Shown: positions 17,315-25,886 of the stretch, in pieces
Layout: every line of letters begins with the position of its first letter
Position numbering within the stretch: position 1 is the first letter of the stretch
Assembly: GCF_019977395.1 (NCBI RefSeq)
Contig: NZ_AP024660.1
Span: 4,030,001-4,094,000, forward strand
Direction: 5' to 3'
Length of the DNA: 64,000 bases
From: Arthrobacter sp. NicSoilC5
GTDB taxonomy: Bacteria > Actinomycetota > Actinomycetes > Actinomycetales > Micrococcaceae
The notes under the pieces: generated by a model
Told to the model about the DNA's origin: nothing
The model's database searches: none
What the model saw: the letters and a program-made list of their open reading frames with translations, nothing else
Made by a program: the position numbers and the translations under genes

Positions 17315-18175
17315 TTATTTCATGGCGCCCGTGAGCATGCCTCCCACGTAGTACTTCTGGAGCAGGACGTAGATGACGATGCACGGGATGATGGTCACCG
17401 CGACGCCGGCCTGCAGCGCTCCCCAGTCCAACGTCCCAAAGGTGCCGCTGGAGAGCACGTTCAAGGCGACGGGAAGCGTGTACTTGGACTGGTCGGTCAT
17501 CAGGATCAGCGCTGCGAAGAACTCGTTCCACGAGGCGAAGAAGGTGAACAGTGCGGTGCTGATTACCCCCGGAAGCGCCACTGGAAGCAGCACCCGGACC
17601 ATCGCCCGAAGCACGCCGCACCCGTCCACCAAGGCGGCTTCCTCGATGCTCGACGGTAGCGCGGCGAAAGAGTTTCGCATCAGGAAAATGCCGAAGGGCA
17701 GATTGAAGGTGGTGTAGACGAGCATCAGGCCCAGAAGGTTGTTGGTCAGCCCAATCTGGTGCAGCACCAGGTACAGCGGCGTGATGACCGCCTGGAAGGG
17801 AATCATGAAGGTGGCCAGCGTGGCGAAGAACAGCAAGTTGCTGCCACGGAACCGCAACCTGGCGAAACCGTAGCCCGCAAGCGTGCTTAGCACGATGGTC
17901 AGGAGGGTGGCGCCGATGGAGACCATGACGCTGTTGCCGAGCTGCTGGATGAAGCCCGCGCCCCCGTTCTCGTTGCTGAAGAGCTTGGCGAAGTTGCCCC
18001 AGGAGAAAGAACCGGGGAACAGCGTCGGCGGAGCGGCCGCGGCCTCGGCGGGGGACTTGATTGACTGGGAGACCACCACCCAGAACGGGTAGAGGAACAG
18101 GGCCGCAAGGCTGACATTGATGATCCACCAGGCTGCGCGCGGCACCGGGCGAAGACTGGACTGCAGTGAAGTCAT
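17315..18175 (-). CDS. Sugar ABC transporter permease (MalG type)
   Basis: A 286-residue inner-membrane permease with six predicted spans. The binding-protein-dependent transport EAA loop reads EEAALVDGCGVLRAMVRVLLP (split here as EEAALVDGCG then VLRAMVRVLLP) near residue 195. It is the second permease of a carbohydrate CUT1-type importer with the genes at 18202-19161 and 19223-20512. No ATPase is encoded nearby, so the system probably uses a shared MsmK/MalK-type ATPase from elsewhere, as is usual for CUT1 importers in these bacteria. The gene is last in the minus-strand GH127 operon. Confidence 0.9.
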   Translation of the reverse strand: MTSLQSSLRPVPRAAWWIINVSLAALFLYPFWVVVSQSIKSPAEAAAAPPTLFPGSFSWGNFAKLFSNENGGAGFIQQLGNSVMVSIGATLLTIVLSTLAGYGFARLRFRGSNLLFFATLATFMIPFQAVITPLYLVLHQIGLTNNLLGLMLVYTTFNLPFGIFLMRNSFAALPSSIEEAALVDGCGVLRAMVRVLLPVALPGVISTALFTFFASWNEFFAALILMTDQSKYTLPVALNVLSSGTFGTLDWGALQAGVAVTIIPCIVIYVLLQKYYVGGMLTGAMK

Positions 18176-18201
18176 GAGGGGTCCGTTTCCGAAGTGGTGG
18201 A

Positions 18202-19161
18202 CTAGTTGTGGTCCGAGTTGCGGAGAATGAGCATCTGGATGGCGCTGACGATCGCGAGCACGATCATCAGCAGGGCCGAGAGCGCGGCGCCGTAGCCGAG
18301 CTGGAAGCCCTGGAAGGAAACCCGGTAGATGTGGTAGACCGCGGTGATGGTCTGGTTGGCCGGACCGCCGCTGGTCATGATGTAGAACTGGTCGAAGGCC
18401 AGCAGGGAACCGGCCACCGAAAAGACCAGCACCAGGGCGAGAGTGGGCCGCAGCAGCGGCAGGATGATGTACCGGAACACCTGCGTCCGGCTGGCACCGT
18501 CGATCCTGGCCGCTTCCTCGAGCTCAACGGGTATGGACTGCAGCCCGGAGTTCAGCAGCAGCATCTGCATGCCGGCGACCTTCCAGACCACCATTGCGCA
18601 TACGATGCCCAATGCGGTGGCGAAGGTGCCGAACCAGTTGTCCGAGTGCGATGCCAACCCGCTGCGGGTGAGTAAGTCCAGCATGGGCCCGATGTTGGGC
18701 TGGGCCATGAAGAGCCACAGGTAGCCGGCGGCGGCGAAGCCGACCACCACCGGCAGGAAATAGATGGACTGAAAGACCCTGGATGCTTTTCCAGGGCGCC
18801 GGATGAGCAGTGCCAGCGCGATTCCGATGACCAGCAGCAGGGGAGTCATGATCAGCGTGTAAAGCAGGGTAAACCCCGCCGCACGCAGGAAGTCCTGGTC
18901 CTGGAATGCGGTTGTGTAATTTCCCAGGCCGATGAAGCTGATCTTTCCCAGCAGCGGCCAGCGGTTCAGGGACATCCACAGCATCAGGACCACGGGCAGG
19001 AAGAAGAAGACGGTGAGGAGGATCAGAGCCGGGGTGACCACCGCGGCGCCGAGCCTGCTGCGCGAGGTGGAAAGGGTCCTCCGGCGCCCCCGGGGGCGCG
19101 GAGGCACCGACGGGCGTCTGATCTTGCCGGGCCGCGCCGTCACGATGGTGTTGTGTGCCAA
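18202..19161 (-). CDS. Sugar ABC transporter permease (MalF type)
   Basis: A 319-residue permease. A basic N-terminus (RPRGRRRTLSTSRSR) precedes the first span (residues 37-59), followed by five further spans. The EAA loop reads ELEEAARIDGASRTQVFRYI near residue 218 and is followed by ILPLLRPTL. It pairs with the MalG-type permease 26 bases downstream to form the membrane channel of the importer. Between it and the solute-binding gene upstream lies a strong hairpin (19185-19215) likely to lower permease expression relative to the binding protein. Confidence 0.9.
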   Translation of the reverse strand: MAHNTIVTARPGKIRRPSVPPRPRGRRRTLSTSRSRLGAAVVTPALILLTVFFFLPVVLMLWMSLNRWPLLGKISFIGLGNYTTAFQDQDFLRAAGFTLLYTLIMTPLLLVIGIALALLIRRPGKASRVFQSIYFLPVVVGFAAAGYLWLFMAQPNIGPMLDLLTRSGLASHSDNWFGTFATALGIVCAMVVWKVAGMQMLLLNSGLQSIPVELEEAARIDGASRTQVFRYIILPLLRPTLALVLVFSVAGSLLAFDQFYIMTSGGPANQTITAVYHIYRVSFQGFQLGYGAALSALLMIVLAIVSAIQMLILRNSDHN

Positions 19162-19184
19162 GGTAGTTCTCCTTTAGGACAAGA

Positions 19185-19215
19185 CGGGTGCTGCCGCGGT
19201 CTGCGGCAGCACCCG
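19185..19215 (-). terminator. Intra-operon hairpin after the solute-binding-protein gene
   Basis: A perfect 13-bp stem (CGGGTGCTGCCGC and its complement) with a 5-base loop lies eight bases after the stop of the binding-protein gene and 24 bases before the permease start. There is no strong U-run after it on the minus strand. A partial terminator or an mRNA 3'-end stabiliser fits better than a full stop, since the permeases are needed. Confidence 0.65.
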
Positions 19216-19222
19216 TGGAATG

Positions 19223-20512
19223 TCAGGGTCCGGTCTGGATAATCTGCTGGGCGGCCTGCTGCGCCTTCTGCTGCGCGGCCTGGACGTCGCCGCCGAATAC
19301 GGCCTCGTTGATCATGGTGGCCCAGGGCCCGTTGTTGTCGTTGAACAACTTGTTTTCCACGACGCTGTATGGTGTCTTTCCGGTTTCGAGCGCCTTGCTG
19401 AAAATCTCGTTGCGGGGGTCCGCCGAGGCATAGACGCTCTTCACCAGGTCGGTCCTGACAGGAACGATGGAATTCTTGGCCAGCAGGGTCTGGGCCTCGT
19501 CGCCGGTGGCCCACTTCACGAAGTCCCATGCCGCAGGCTTGTTCTTCGATCCCGTGGTGACGGCAATGTTGTCACCACCCGCAAAGGAGGCCGACCCGCC
19601 GTTCTCGCCCGGGATCGGGGCGATGCCGTAGTCGATCTTCTTGTCCGTGTTCAAGGTCTGCGTGAAGAAGGCACCGAGCACCACCATGCCCACTTTTCCG
19701 GCCTGGAACAGGGCGGGCTGGGCTGTGCCGGAGTCGGTCTTCGCCGCCTCCGGCATCACGCCGGCGTCGTGCATCTGCTTGTAGAACGTCAACGCCTTGG
19801 TTACCTCGGGGGAATCCAGCTTGGCGGTCTTGCCATCGGCGGAGAGCACGTCACCACCGCTGGCCCAGACGCTGGGTGTGAACTCGAAGATGTTGCAGCC
19901 GCCGCATTGTCCGGCCATGGTGAAGCCGTAGGTGTCCGGTCCCAGTGCACGTATTTTCTTGGCTGCGCTGAGGATTTCCTCGTAGTTGGCCGGCGGCTTG
20001 GCGGGATCAAGGCCCGCCTTTTGAAAGAGTTCCTTGTTGTAGAACAGCACGGACGCTTCCGCCGTGAAGGGCAGGGCGTAGGTCTTGTCCTCCCAGGTGG
20101 AGAGTCGGGCGTGGGACGGGCTGAGCTTGTCCTTGTACGGCAGTTTGGATGCCTCGTCCGTGATGTCCTGCAAGACGCCGGTGGACGCGAAGTAGGGCAG
20201 GTAGACCAGGTCGATCGATGCCACGTCCGGTCCCGACCCGCCGGCGGTGGCGGTGCCGAATTTCTGTACGAAGTTTCCGCTGGGCACGATGGTCACCTGG
20301 ACCTGGGCCTTGTGCGACTTGTTGTAGGCATCCGCAAGGATGTCCATGAATCCTTTCTGCGAATCGCGTGCCCAAAGCGTGATGGTCCCGCTGGGCTCCC
20401 CGCCGGAGGAGGCCTGCAGCGTGTCTGAGCCGGAAGGTCCGCCGCAGCCGGTGGCTGTGAGGGTGAGGGATGCCGCCAGCGCCAGTGCTGCGGCGAGTTT
20501 TGTGCGTTTCAT
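19223..20512 (-). CDS. Extracellular sugar-binding lipoprotein of an ABC importer
   Basis: A 429-residue family-1 solute-binding protein. The signal peptide ends in a lipobox with the lipidated residue at Cys23 (TLTATGC), so the protein is anchored outside the membrane. The body has the family pattern: ITLWARDSQKGFMDILADAY near the start, LPFTAEASVLFYNKELFQKA at the hinge, and PAAWDFVKWATGDEAQTLLA near the C-terminus. It delivers a sugar to the two downstream permeases. Linked to a GH127 arabinofuranosidase, arabinose or an arabino-oligosaccharide is the likely ligand, by inference. Confidence 0.9.
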   Translation of the reverse strand: MKRTKLAAALALAASLTLTATGCGGPSGSDTLQASSGGEPSGTITLWARDSQKGFMDILADAYNKSHKAQVQVTIVPSGNFVQKFGTATAGGSGPDVASIDLVYLPYFASTGVLQDITDEASKLPYKDKLSPSHARLSTWEDKTYALPFTAEASVLFYNKELFQKAGLDPAKPPANYEEILSAAKKIRALGPDTYGFTMAGQCGGCNIFEFTPSVWASGGDVLSADGKTAKLDSPEVTKALTFYKQMHDAGVMPEAAKTDSGTAQPALFQAGKVGMVVLGAFFTQTLNTDKKIDYGIAPIPGENGGSASFAGGDNIAVTTGSKNKPAAWDFVKWATGDEAQTLLAKNSIVPVRTDLVKSVYASADPRNEIFSKALETGKTPYSVVENKLFNDNNGPWATMINEAVFGGDVQAAQQKAQQAAQQIIQTGP

Positions 20513-20550
20513 ATGCTGTTCCTCTTCATAGGGATGGTGTGGCGGTGCAG

Positions 20551-22521
20551 CTAGGCGACGGGGATCCAGACCCGCATGGCGGCCGGACCGCGGTTCGCCC
20601 AGCGGAAATACGGAATGGCAGTCAGTGCGACGGGCCGCTGCTCCACGGCATCAGCTCCGTGGGTTCGGTAGAGCGGTTGCTGCCCCGGGGTACGGGCCAC
20701 TCCTGCGGCCTTGAGTATCGTTCGCACCCCCGGGATGCCGTCCGCGGGGATGATTTCCACTGGAGCGGCCGCGTCGATGGCAAGGTCTTCAAGTACGACG
20801 CCGTCTGCCTGGTCGTGTTGCTCCAGGCAATAGACGACAGGTCCACGCGCCAGGGCGACGGTTCCGCGGACGGCGTCAACACGTGGGTTAGCGCTAACAA
20901 TACGGGCCGGCATGGGTAGTGTGAGCAGGACTGTGGTCCTGCCTTCCCAGTCGCGGTGCAACCGGATATAGCCCAGTGCGTCCGGCGCGGCCTCCACCGC
21001 GGAGCCGTCAATCACAACCTGGGGGTGCTCGCACCAGGAAGGGATGCGCACAGAAAGCGTCCATTCGCCGGCAGGGGCCGTAACCTCGATGCTGGCCGTC
21101 TCGTCCCACGGGTAATCCGTTGTGGTGGCAACTGATACTTCACCACCGAAAGGCTCGCCCGAAGCGCGCACCTCGCCGTCATGCAGCAGCTGAAGCTGCA
21201 GCCCGGACTCATCCTGCGTGGCCACGTAGTGGTGCAGGGACGCCACCAGTCGTGCCAGGTTCGGCGGGCAGCAGGCGCACGCGTACCAGGACAGGCGTTC
21301 CGACGGCGCGTCCTCGGTGGATCCGTCGTGGCCGGTGCGCAGCTGCAGCGGATTCGAGTAGAAGAAGCTGTTGCCCTCCAGGGAGGTCGAGGCGGCGATG
21401 CCGTTGTAGAGGGCCCGTTCCATCTCATCGGCATATTTGCCATTGCCTGTGGCGAGCAGCAGGCGCCAGCTGAAGTGCAGGCTCGCTATGGAGGCGCAGG
21501 TCTCGGCGTAGGCGCGGTCCGGTGGCAGCTCAAAGGTGTCCCCGAACGCCTCGTCCCGGTGGCGCGATCCCAGGGCGCCGGTCAGATAGGCCTTTTGGGA
21601 AAATATGTTCTCCCATAGCGATTCGGCGGCCTCCAGCAGGGACCGATCACCGTTTTCGAGGTAGGCATCGGCTACTCCGGTTGAGAGGTAAACCTGCCGC
21701 ACCGCGTGCCCGGTTGCTTCCTGGGCTGCCTTGCGAATGGGAAGGTGGTCCTGGAAATACTGGCGGCCGAACCTGTCGTCGGGCAGGATGTCGTGGCCGC
21801 GCAGGTCCAGTTGCCGGACTGCCGTATCGAGGTAGCGTTTGTCTCCGGTCAGGCGGTAGAGCTCCACCAGTGCCGTTTCTACTTCCGGGTGGCCGTCAAT
21901 CTTTTCGACGCCGCCCGGGCCGAAGGTTTCCACGACGCAGTCAGCAACACGGCGGGCCACCTCCACGATGGTTCCGTTTCCGGTGGTGCGGGCCGCTGCC
22001 ACGGCGGCCTGCAGCAGGTGGCCGGCGGTGTACAATTCATGGCTCCATTGGAGCTTGTCCCAGCGCTGGCCGGGCTCGACGCCTTGCACCCACGTATTCA
22101 GGTAGCCGTCGGACTCCTGCACCTTGGCCAGGAGGGTGCCCACGGACTCCAGGTACTCTTCCCAGCGCGGGTCGGCCTGGCGGCCGGCCTCCCATCCCAC
22201 CGCCTCCAGCGTCTTGTAGAGGTCTGTGTCCTGGAACCAGAAACCCCGGAAGGCCGCATCGCTCTCGCCGGCCAGGCGCCGGAAGTTGTCCAGGGCGCCG
22301 CTGGATTCCACATTCTCTATGCAATGGGGGATGGTGGCAGTCCGGTTGAGCTCCTGCCAGCTGCCCAGGTGTCCCTCCGGGCGCAGCCGCGCGGAGTTGA
22401 AGGCCAGCGGGCGAAGCGCGTAATGCCCGGACGCCGTCGCCCCGACTGGCCCTGCTGCGGTCCCGTTGCTGGCCCCCTGGCCGCTGGCCGGTGCCGGAAT
22501 GTCGTGAACAGATGTCATCAA
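20551..22521 (-). CDS. Glycoside hydrolase family 127 (beta-L-arabinofuranosidase type)
   Basis: A 656-residue enzyme without a signal peptide, so it acts in the cytoplasm on an imported oligosaccharide. The GH127 zinc/catalytic set is visible: Glu340 and Cys342 in AYAETCASIA, and Cys417-Cys418 in YACACCPPNLARLV. A conserved acidic motif RHRDEAFGDTF lies at about 320. In characterised members (HypBA1 type) one of these cysteines is the nucleophile, held by zinc. The gene heads a minus-strand operon with the binding protein and two permeases and faces a LacI regulator. The exact linkage specificity within GH127 (L-arabinofuranose or another sugar) cannot be read from sequence. Confidence 0.9.
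   Translation of the reverse strand: MMTSVHDIPAPASGQGASNGTAAGPVGATASGHYALRPLAFNSARLRPEGHLGSWQELNRTATIPHCIENVESSGALDNFRRLAGESDAAFRGFWFQDTDLYKTLEAVGWEAGRQADPRWEEYLESVGTLLAKVQESDGYLNTWVQGVEPGQRWDKLQWSHELYTAGHLLQAAVAAARTTGNGTIVEVARRVADCVVETFGPGGVEKIDGHPEVETALVELYRLTGDKRYLDTAVRQLDLRGHDILPDDRFGRQYFQDHLPIRKAAQEATGHAVRQVYLSTGVADAYLENGDRSLLEAAESLWENIFSQKAYLTGALGSRHRDEAFGDTFELPPDRAYAETCASIASLHFSWRLLLATGNGKYADEMERALYNGIAASTSLEGNSFFYSNPLQLRTGHDGSTEDAPSERLSWYACACCPPNLARLVASLHHYVATQDESGLQLQLLHDGEVRASGEPFGGEVSVATTTDYPWDETASIEVTAPAGEWTLSVRIPSWCEHPQVVIDGSAVEAAPDALGYIRLHRDWEGRTTVLLTLPMPARIVSANPRVDAVRGTVALARGPVVYCLEQHDQADGVVLEDLAIDAAAPVEIIPADGIPGVRTILKAAGVARTPGQQPLYRTHGADAVEQRPVALTAIPYFRWANRGPAAMRVWIPVA
20887..20898. 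promoter_or_regulatory. LacI-type palindrome inside the GH127 gene
   Basis: GTTAGCGCTAAC is a perfect 12-bp palindrome with a central CG step, the usual design of LacI-family operators. It lies within the coding region, near the end of the GH127 gene, about 375 bases upstream of the binding-protein start. It could be a roadblock or secondary operator for the divergent LacI regulator. The encoded residues (IVSANPR) do not demand these codons. Confidence 0.4.
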
Positions 22522-22611
22522 TGACCTCTTCCATGGTGTGAATCGAAGGGTGATGCGACAGAATCCGGAAATCCGGAAACGGAAAATTAGGAAATCGTCT
22601 TCCGAAGCCCG

Positions 22612-22641
22612 ACTCTAAGTGACCTGCGTCTCATGTGTCAA
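22612..22641 (-). promoter_or_regulatory. Candidate promoter of the GH127 operon
   Basis: On the minus strand, TTGACA (22641-22636) and TAGAGT (22617-22612) are separated by 18 bp and lie about 90 bases before the GH127 start. The -35 is a perfect match and the -10 matches four of six positions. I did not find a clean operator palindrome in this intergenic region. Confidence 0.5.
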
Positions 22642-22723
22642 CGGTTTCTGATAGGCTGCACAAGGATTACAGGCAGTTCGTGCAGTCGGGGGAGCTTGTA
22701 TTCCCGGGTCAGGAGAGGGAGGC

Positions 22724-23740
22724 ATGTCGGAAAATAGTTTCCGTAATTCCGGCATAGCGGCGGTAGCCGCGCTCGCGGGAGTTTCGACCGGAACAGTGTC
22801 AAAGGCCTTGAACGGCACGGGCCAGCTGCGGGAGTCGACGCGGCTGCGCGTCCGCGCTGCCGCGGAGGAAGTTGGCTGGCTGCCCAATGGCGCAGCACGA
22901 AGCATCCGCGGTGGCAGGACGTACACAGTGGGGGTGATCACCACCGACAGTTACGGACGCTTCAGCATTCCCATTCTGCGCGGGGTCGAGGACGCGCTCG
23001 GCCTCGGGGAGATGCTCTGCTTCCTGTGCGACAGCCGGGACGACCCCATCCGGGAGCAGCACTACGTGCGTACGCTCCTGGCACGGCAGGTTGATGGAAT
23101 CATCGCCGTCGGGCGCAAGGTGGATCCGCGGACGCCGCTGGGGGAGCACCTGCCCGTACCGGTCATCTATGCCTTTGCGCCGTCAACCGATCCGCTGGAC
23201 TGCTCAGTCACCGCGGACGAGCGCGGCGGCGCCCGCCGTGCCGTTGACCACCTGATCAAGACCGGCAGGCGTCGAATCGCCCACATCACCGGCCTGGAAA
23301 ACCATGCGTCCGCCGCGCTGCGTGCGGAAGGTTTCCTTGCCGCCATGGCTGATCAGGGCCTGGAGCCAGTGGGGGACATCTGGTATGGAAGCTGGAGTGA
23401 GGAATGGGGCCACAACGGGGTCCGTGCGCTGCTGGCCAACCACCCGGACGTGGACGCCATCTTCTGTGGCAGCGACCAGATCGCCCGGGGCGCCGCCTAT
23501 GAACTTGAACGGCACGGCCGGTCGATCCCCGACGATGTAGCACTGATCGGCGTGGACAACTGGTCCCCGTTCACCGATGGGTACCGGCCGCATCTTTCCA
23601 GCGTGGACCTGAACCTTTCCACGATCGGCCGCCGCGCGGGGGAGGCCCTGTTGTCAGCCCTGGACGGGGTCCCGCGTCCAGGGGTTCACATTGTGGACTG
23701 CGACCTCATCGTCCGGGAGTCCTCAGGTCCGCCGAGGTGA
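22724..23740 (+). CDS. LacI-family regulator of the GH127/sugar transporter locus
   Basis: A 338-residue LacI/GalR repressor. The N-terminal helix-turn-helix and hinge read IAAVAALAGVSTGTVSKALN through LPNGAARSIRGGRTYTVGVI (about residues 8-68). A periplasmic-binding-like effector domain follows, with FCGSDQIARGAAYELERHG and LIGVDNWSPFTD. It is transcribed away from the GH127 operon, the standard arrangement for a local sugar-responsive repressor. GGAGAGGGAGG-like purines precede the ATG. The effector is presumably the sugar released by GH127, by context. Confidence 0.9.
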   Translation: MSENSFRNSGIAAVAALAGVSTGTVSKALNGTGQLRESTRLRVRAAAEEVGWLPNGAARSIRGGRTYTVGVITTDSYGRFSIPILRGVEDALGLGEMLCFLCDSRDDPIREQHYVRTLLARQVDGIIAVGRKVDPRTPLGEHLPVPVIYAFAPSTDPLDCSVTADERGGARRAVDHLIKTGRRRIAHITGLENHASAALRAEGFLAAMADQGLEPVGDIWYGSWSEEWGHNGVRALLANHPDVDAIFCGSDQIARGAAYELERHGRSIPDDVALIGVDNWSPFTDGYRPHLSSVDLNLSTIGRRAGEALLSALDGVPRPGVHIVDCDLIVRESSGPPR

Positions 23741-23761
23741 CCTGCGGGACAAACCGCAGCG

Positions 23762-24652
23762 TCACGCCCGCGGGGCCGGGGGCCGCCGGTGCCGGTGGTG
23801 GAGTTCGTAGTGGTCGAACACGTCGGAGGACGTGTCTCCCACATGGCCGAACTTTCCGCGCAGCACTTCTGCCAGGTCATCCAGGGCCGCGTAGAGCATC
23901 CGCCCGGCAAACCGCAGTTCAGGGTTGTCGCTGGCCTGGGCTTCCGAGGCCAGCTGGTGGGCGTAGGCAAGGGTGGCCGGCAGCGATCCCCGCTGTTCCA
24001 CCTCGTGGAAGTAGTAGGTCTCGTGGAAGGACAGGAGATCGATGCTCACGGACGCCACGTTTTCGGCCATCGCCTCCAGCAGTCCCGCCGCATGACCGGC
24101 TTCCAGCGCCGCGATGCCGGAGGTTCCCGCCGCTTCCCGGAACAGGTTGAGCCGGTGGGCAAGGGCACGCCGCCGGCTCAGCGCCGGGTAGGTCTGCAGG
24201 ATCCAGGAAACCGTGGCGGTGAGCAGGCCAAAACCTGCCACGGCCTGGAACGCCATCACCAGCCGGAGGACCGGATGGATGGCCACGATCTCACCGAAAC
24301 CGGCGGTGGACAGGGCCACCAGCGAAATGTAGAGCGCCTCGGCGAAGTCGGCCTGCCGGGGGATGTCGTTCGAATAGGAGAAGCCGGCCGGCAGGTGGGG
24401 GAGGTACAGGAGCGCCCAGCCCACGGCAGCCAGGGTGGCCCAGGCAGCGATGACCGCAGCCATGGCCAGCGGTGCGGCGACTGATGAGGCGCCGCCCCTG
24501 AGTTTCCTGGACAGCAGCCAGAACCCGCGCATGATGGTCCGTCCCACGGGACCCGAGCCATGCGGGTAGAGCAAGGTGTGGAAGACGTCGGCGATCATCA
24601 GCAGAATCAGCGCCGCGCCAACCGCCGTCAAAAGCACGCCCTCGAAGTCCAT
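23762..24652 (-). CDS. Two-span potassium-channel-like membrane protein
   Basis: A 296-residue protein. One span at the N-terminus (about 7-25), further hydrophobic segments near 60-82, and a pore-loop region at about 110-120 read LVALSTAGFGEIVAIHPVLR, followed by another span. TAGFGE is in the place of the usual TVGYG/TxGFGD selectivity filter, so ion choice may be altered. The cytoplasmic C-terminal half is helical with a His-rich end (HYELHHRHRRPP). It is convergent with the LacI gene and divergent from the GNAT gene. Assignment to the Ion_trans_2 type is from the pore-loop pattern only. Confidence 0.75.
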   Translation of the reverse strand: MDFEGVLLTAVGAALILLMIADVFHTLLYPHGSGPVGRTIMRGFWLLSRKLRGGASSVAAPLAMAAVIAAWATLAAVGWALLYLPHLPAGFSYSNDIPRQADFAEALYISLVALSTAGFGEIVAIHPVLRLVMAFQAVAGFGLLTATVSWILQTYPALSRRRALAHRLNLFREAAGTSGIAALEAGHAAGLLEAMAENVASVSIDLLSFHETYYFHEVEQRGSLPATLAYAHQLASEAQASDNPELRFAGRMLYAALDDLAEVLRGKFGHVGDTSSDVFDHYELHHRHRRPPAPRA

Positions 24653-24702
24653 GCCTCATCTTAAGTGCCGCGGAGTGCCGGTCCGCTGGCTAGGCTGGCG
24701 CA

Positions 24703-25215
24703 ATGGACTTTCGACTTCGCCAGGCCACCCCGGAAGACGCCGAGGCCGTGGTGCTCATGCAGACGCTGGCGCACGAGGAGTGCTACCCGCACCTGCTCTC
24801 GCCGGCCTTCTTCGAGCGGCGCCGGGCCGGCATCCCGGAACGGGTGGAGCGGCGACGGGCGTTCCTGGACACCCGGGAGCCGCGGATCCTCGCCTTCGAC
24901 GCCGACAACCAGCTGGTGGGCTACGCGGACGCCGGCCCCGGGCGGGAGGACGACGCTCCTGAAGCGCTGGAGCTTTACTCGATCTACACCCTCAGGCGCA
25001 CCTATGGGAGCGGCCTGGGGGCAGCACTGGTGCGTGCCGCCGTCGGCTCCGGTCCGACGTACCTGTGGGTGCTGGAAGACAACCCGCGCGCGCTTGCCTT
25101 CTACCTGAAACAGGGGTTCCGGCCCGACGGTAAACGCAACACCCTCCCACCCGAATGGGAGGCACTTCCCGAACTCCGGCTGGTCCGGAGGGCCAAGGAG
25201 GCAACGGAGCGTTGA
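24703..25215 (+). CDS. GNAT-family N-acetyltransferase
   Basis: A 170-residue acetyltransferase with the acetyl-CoA-binding motif around RRTYGSGLGAALVRAAV (about residue 98) preceded by the beta-strand LELYSIYTLR. The GNAT beta-bulge and C-terminal strand follow in YLWVLEDNPRALAFYLKQGF. The substrate cannot be told. The stop overlaps a plausible TTG start of the next gene, so the three genes 24703-26455 may form one operon. Confidence 0.85.
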   Translation: MDFRLRQATPEDAEAVVLMQTLAHEECYPHLLSPAFFERRRAGIPERVERRRAFLDTREPRILAFDADNQLVGYADAGPGREDDAPEALELYSIYTLRRTYGSGLGAALVRAAVGSGPTYLWVLEDNPRALAFYLKQGFRPDGKRNTLPPEWEALPELRLVRRAKEATER

Positions 25216-25886
25216 GGAGGGCCTATGCCTACTTCGCCGCGCTGGTGGGCATCATCTGCGTGGCGTTCATCCTTGCCATGCTCTTCCTCCCGCTGAACCG
25301 GACCGTCCGCAGCGATGTGCTGCAGGGCTTCCTGATCGGCTTTGGCCTGGCTTTCGTCACCGCCCAGGTGTACGCCAGGATCAAAGCCGTCCGGGTGAAC
25401 GGGTGGATCACCATGCCCGGCCTGGGCGATCCCGGCAACGGCGTGCTGCTGCGCGCTGCCTGCGCCCAGCTGTTCCCGGGCCCGGTGAACACACCGGAAG
25501 AAGCGGTCTACTGGTGGGCCAATTCTGACGCCTCGGGCGCCCTGCTGACCGGCCGGCACCAGTACGTCCTCCGGTTCCCGCCCGGCGGACTGCCGCCCAC
25601 CAACGCCTTTTGGTCACTCACGATGGGCGACGCCCGGAACCGCTTCGTGGCCAACCCCCTCCACAGGTACAGCGTGAGCGACAGGTCCGGACTGGTCCCC
25701 GGCCCTGACGGCTCTGTTGAGGTCTGCATCCAGGCCATCCCTCCGGCAGGCCGCGAACCCAACTGGCTGCCCGCCCCGGACGGAAAGTTCATCCTCTGGC
25801 TGCGTGTCTACGAGCCCGGCTTTGCAGTCCTGGACGGAAGCTATGTGGTTCCGGCAGTGGCCAGGGCGGGAGGCGGGACGCCATGA
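25212..25886 (+). CDS. DUF1214 domain membrane-anchored protein
   Basis: About 224 residues. Two N-terminal hydrophobic segments (AYFAALVGIICVAFILAMLF, then LQGFLIGFGLAFVTAQV) precede a DUF1214 domain with YVLRFPPGGLPPTNAFWSLT, LHRYSVSDRSGL and NWLPAPDGKFILWLRVYEP. I place the start at TTG 25212, which overlaps the GNAT stop (TTGA) and has ACGGAG upstream. No ATG fits, and an upstream ATG (25155) would sit deep in the GNAT gene. DUF1214 and DUF1254 domains are usually fused in one protein; here they are two genes overlapping by 4 bases. The function of the family is unknown. Confidence 0.75.
   Translation: MRRAYAYFAALVGIICVAFILAMLFLPLNRTVRSDVLQGFLIGFGLAFVTAQVYARIKAVRVNGWITMPGLGDPGNGVLLRAACAQLFPGPVNTPEEAVYWWANSDASGALLTGRHQYVLRFPPGGLPPTNAFWSLTMGDARNRFVANPLHRYSVSDRSGLVPGPDGSVEVCIQAIPPAGREPNWLPAPDGKFILWLRVYEPGFAVLDGSYVVPAVARAGGGTP

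Noticed and set aside
19220..20428. 402-codon + strand frame antisense to the sugar-binding gene
   Set aside because: No motifs, and the binding protein on the other strand has a lipobox and family pattern.
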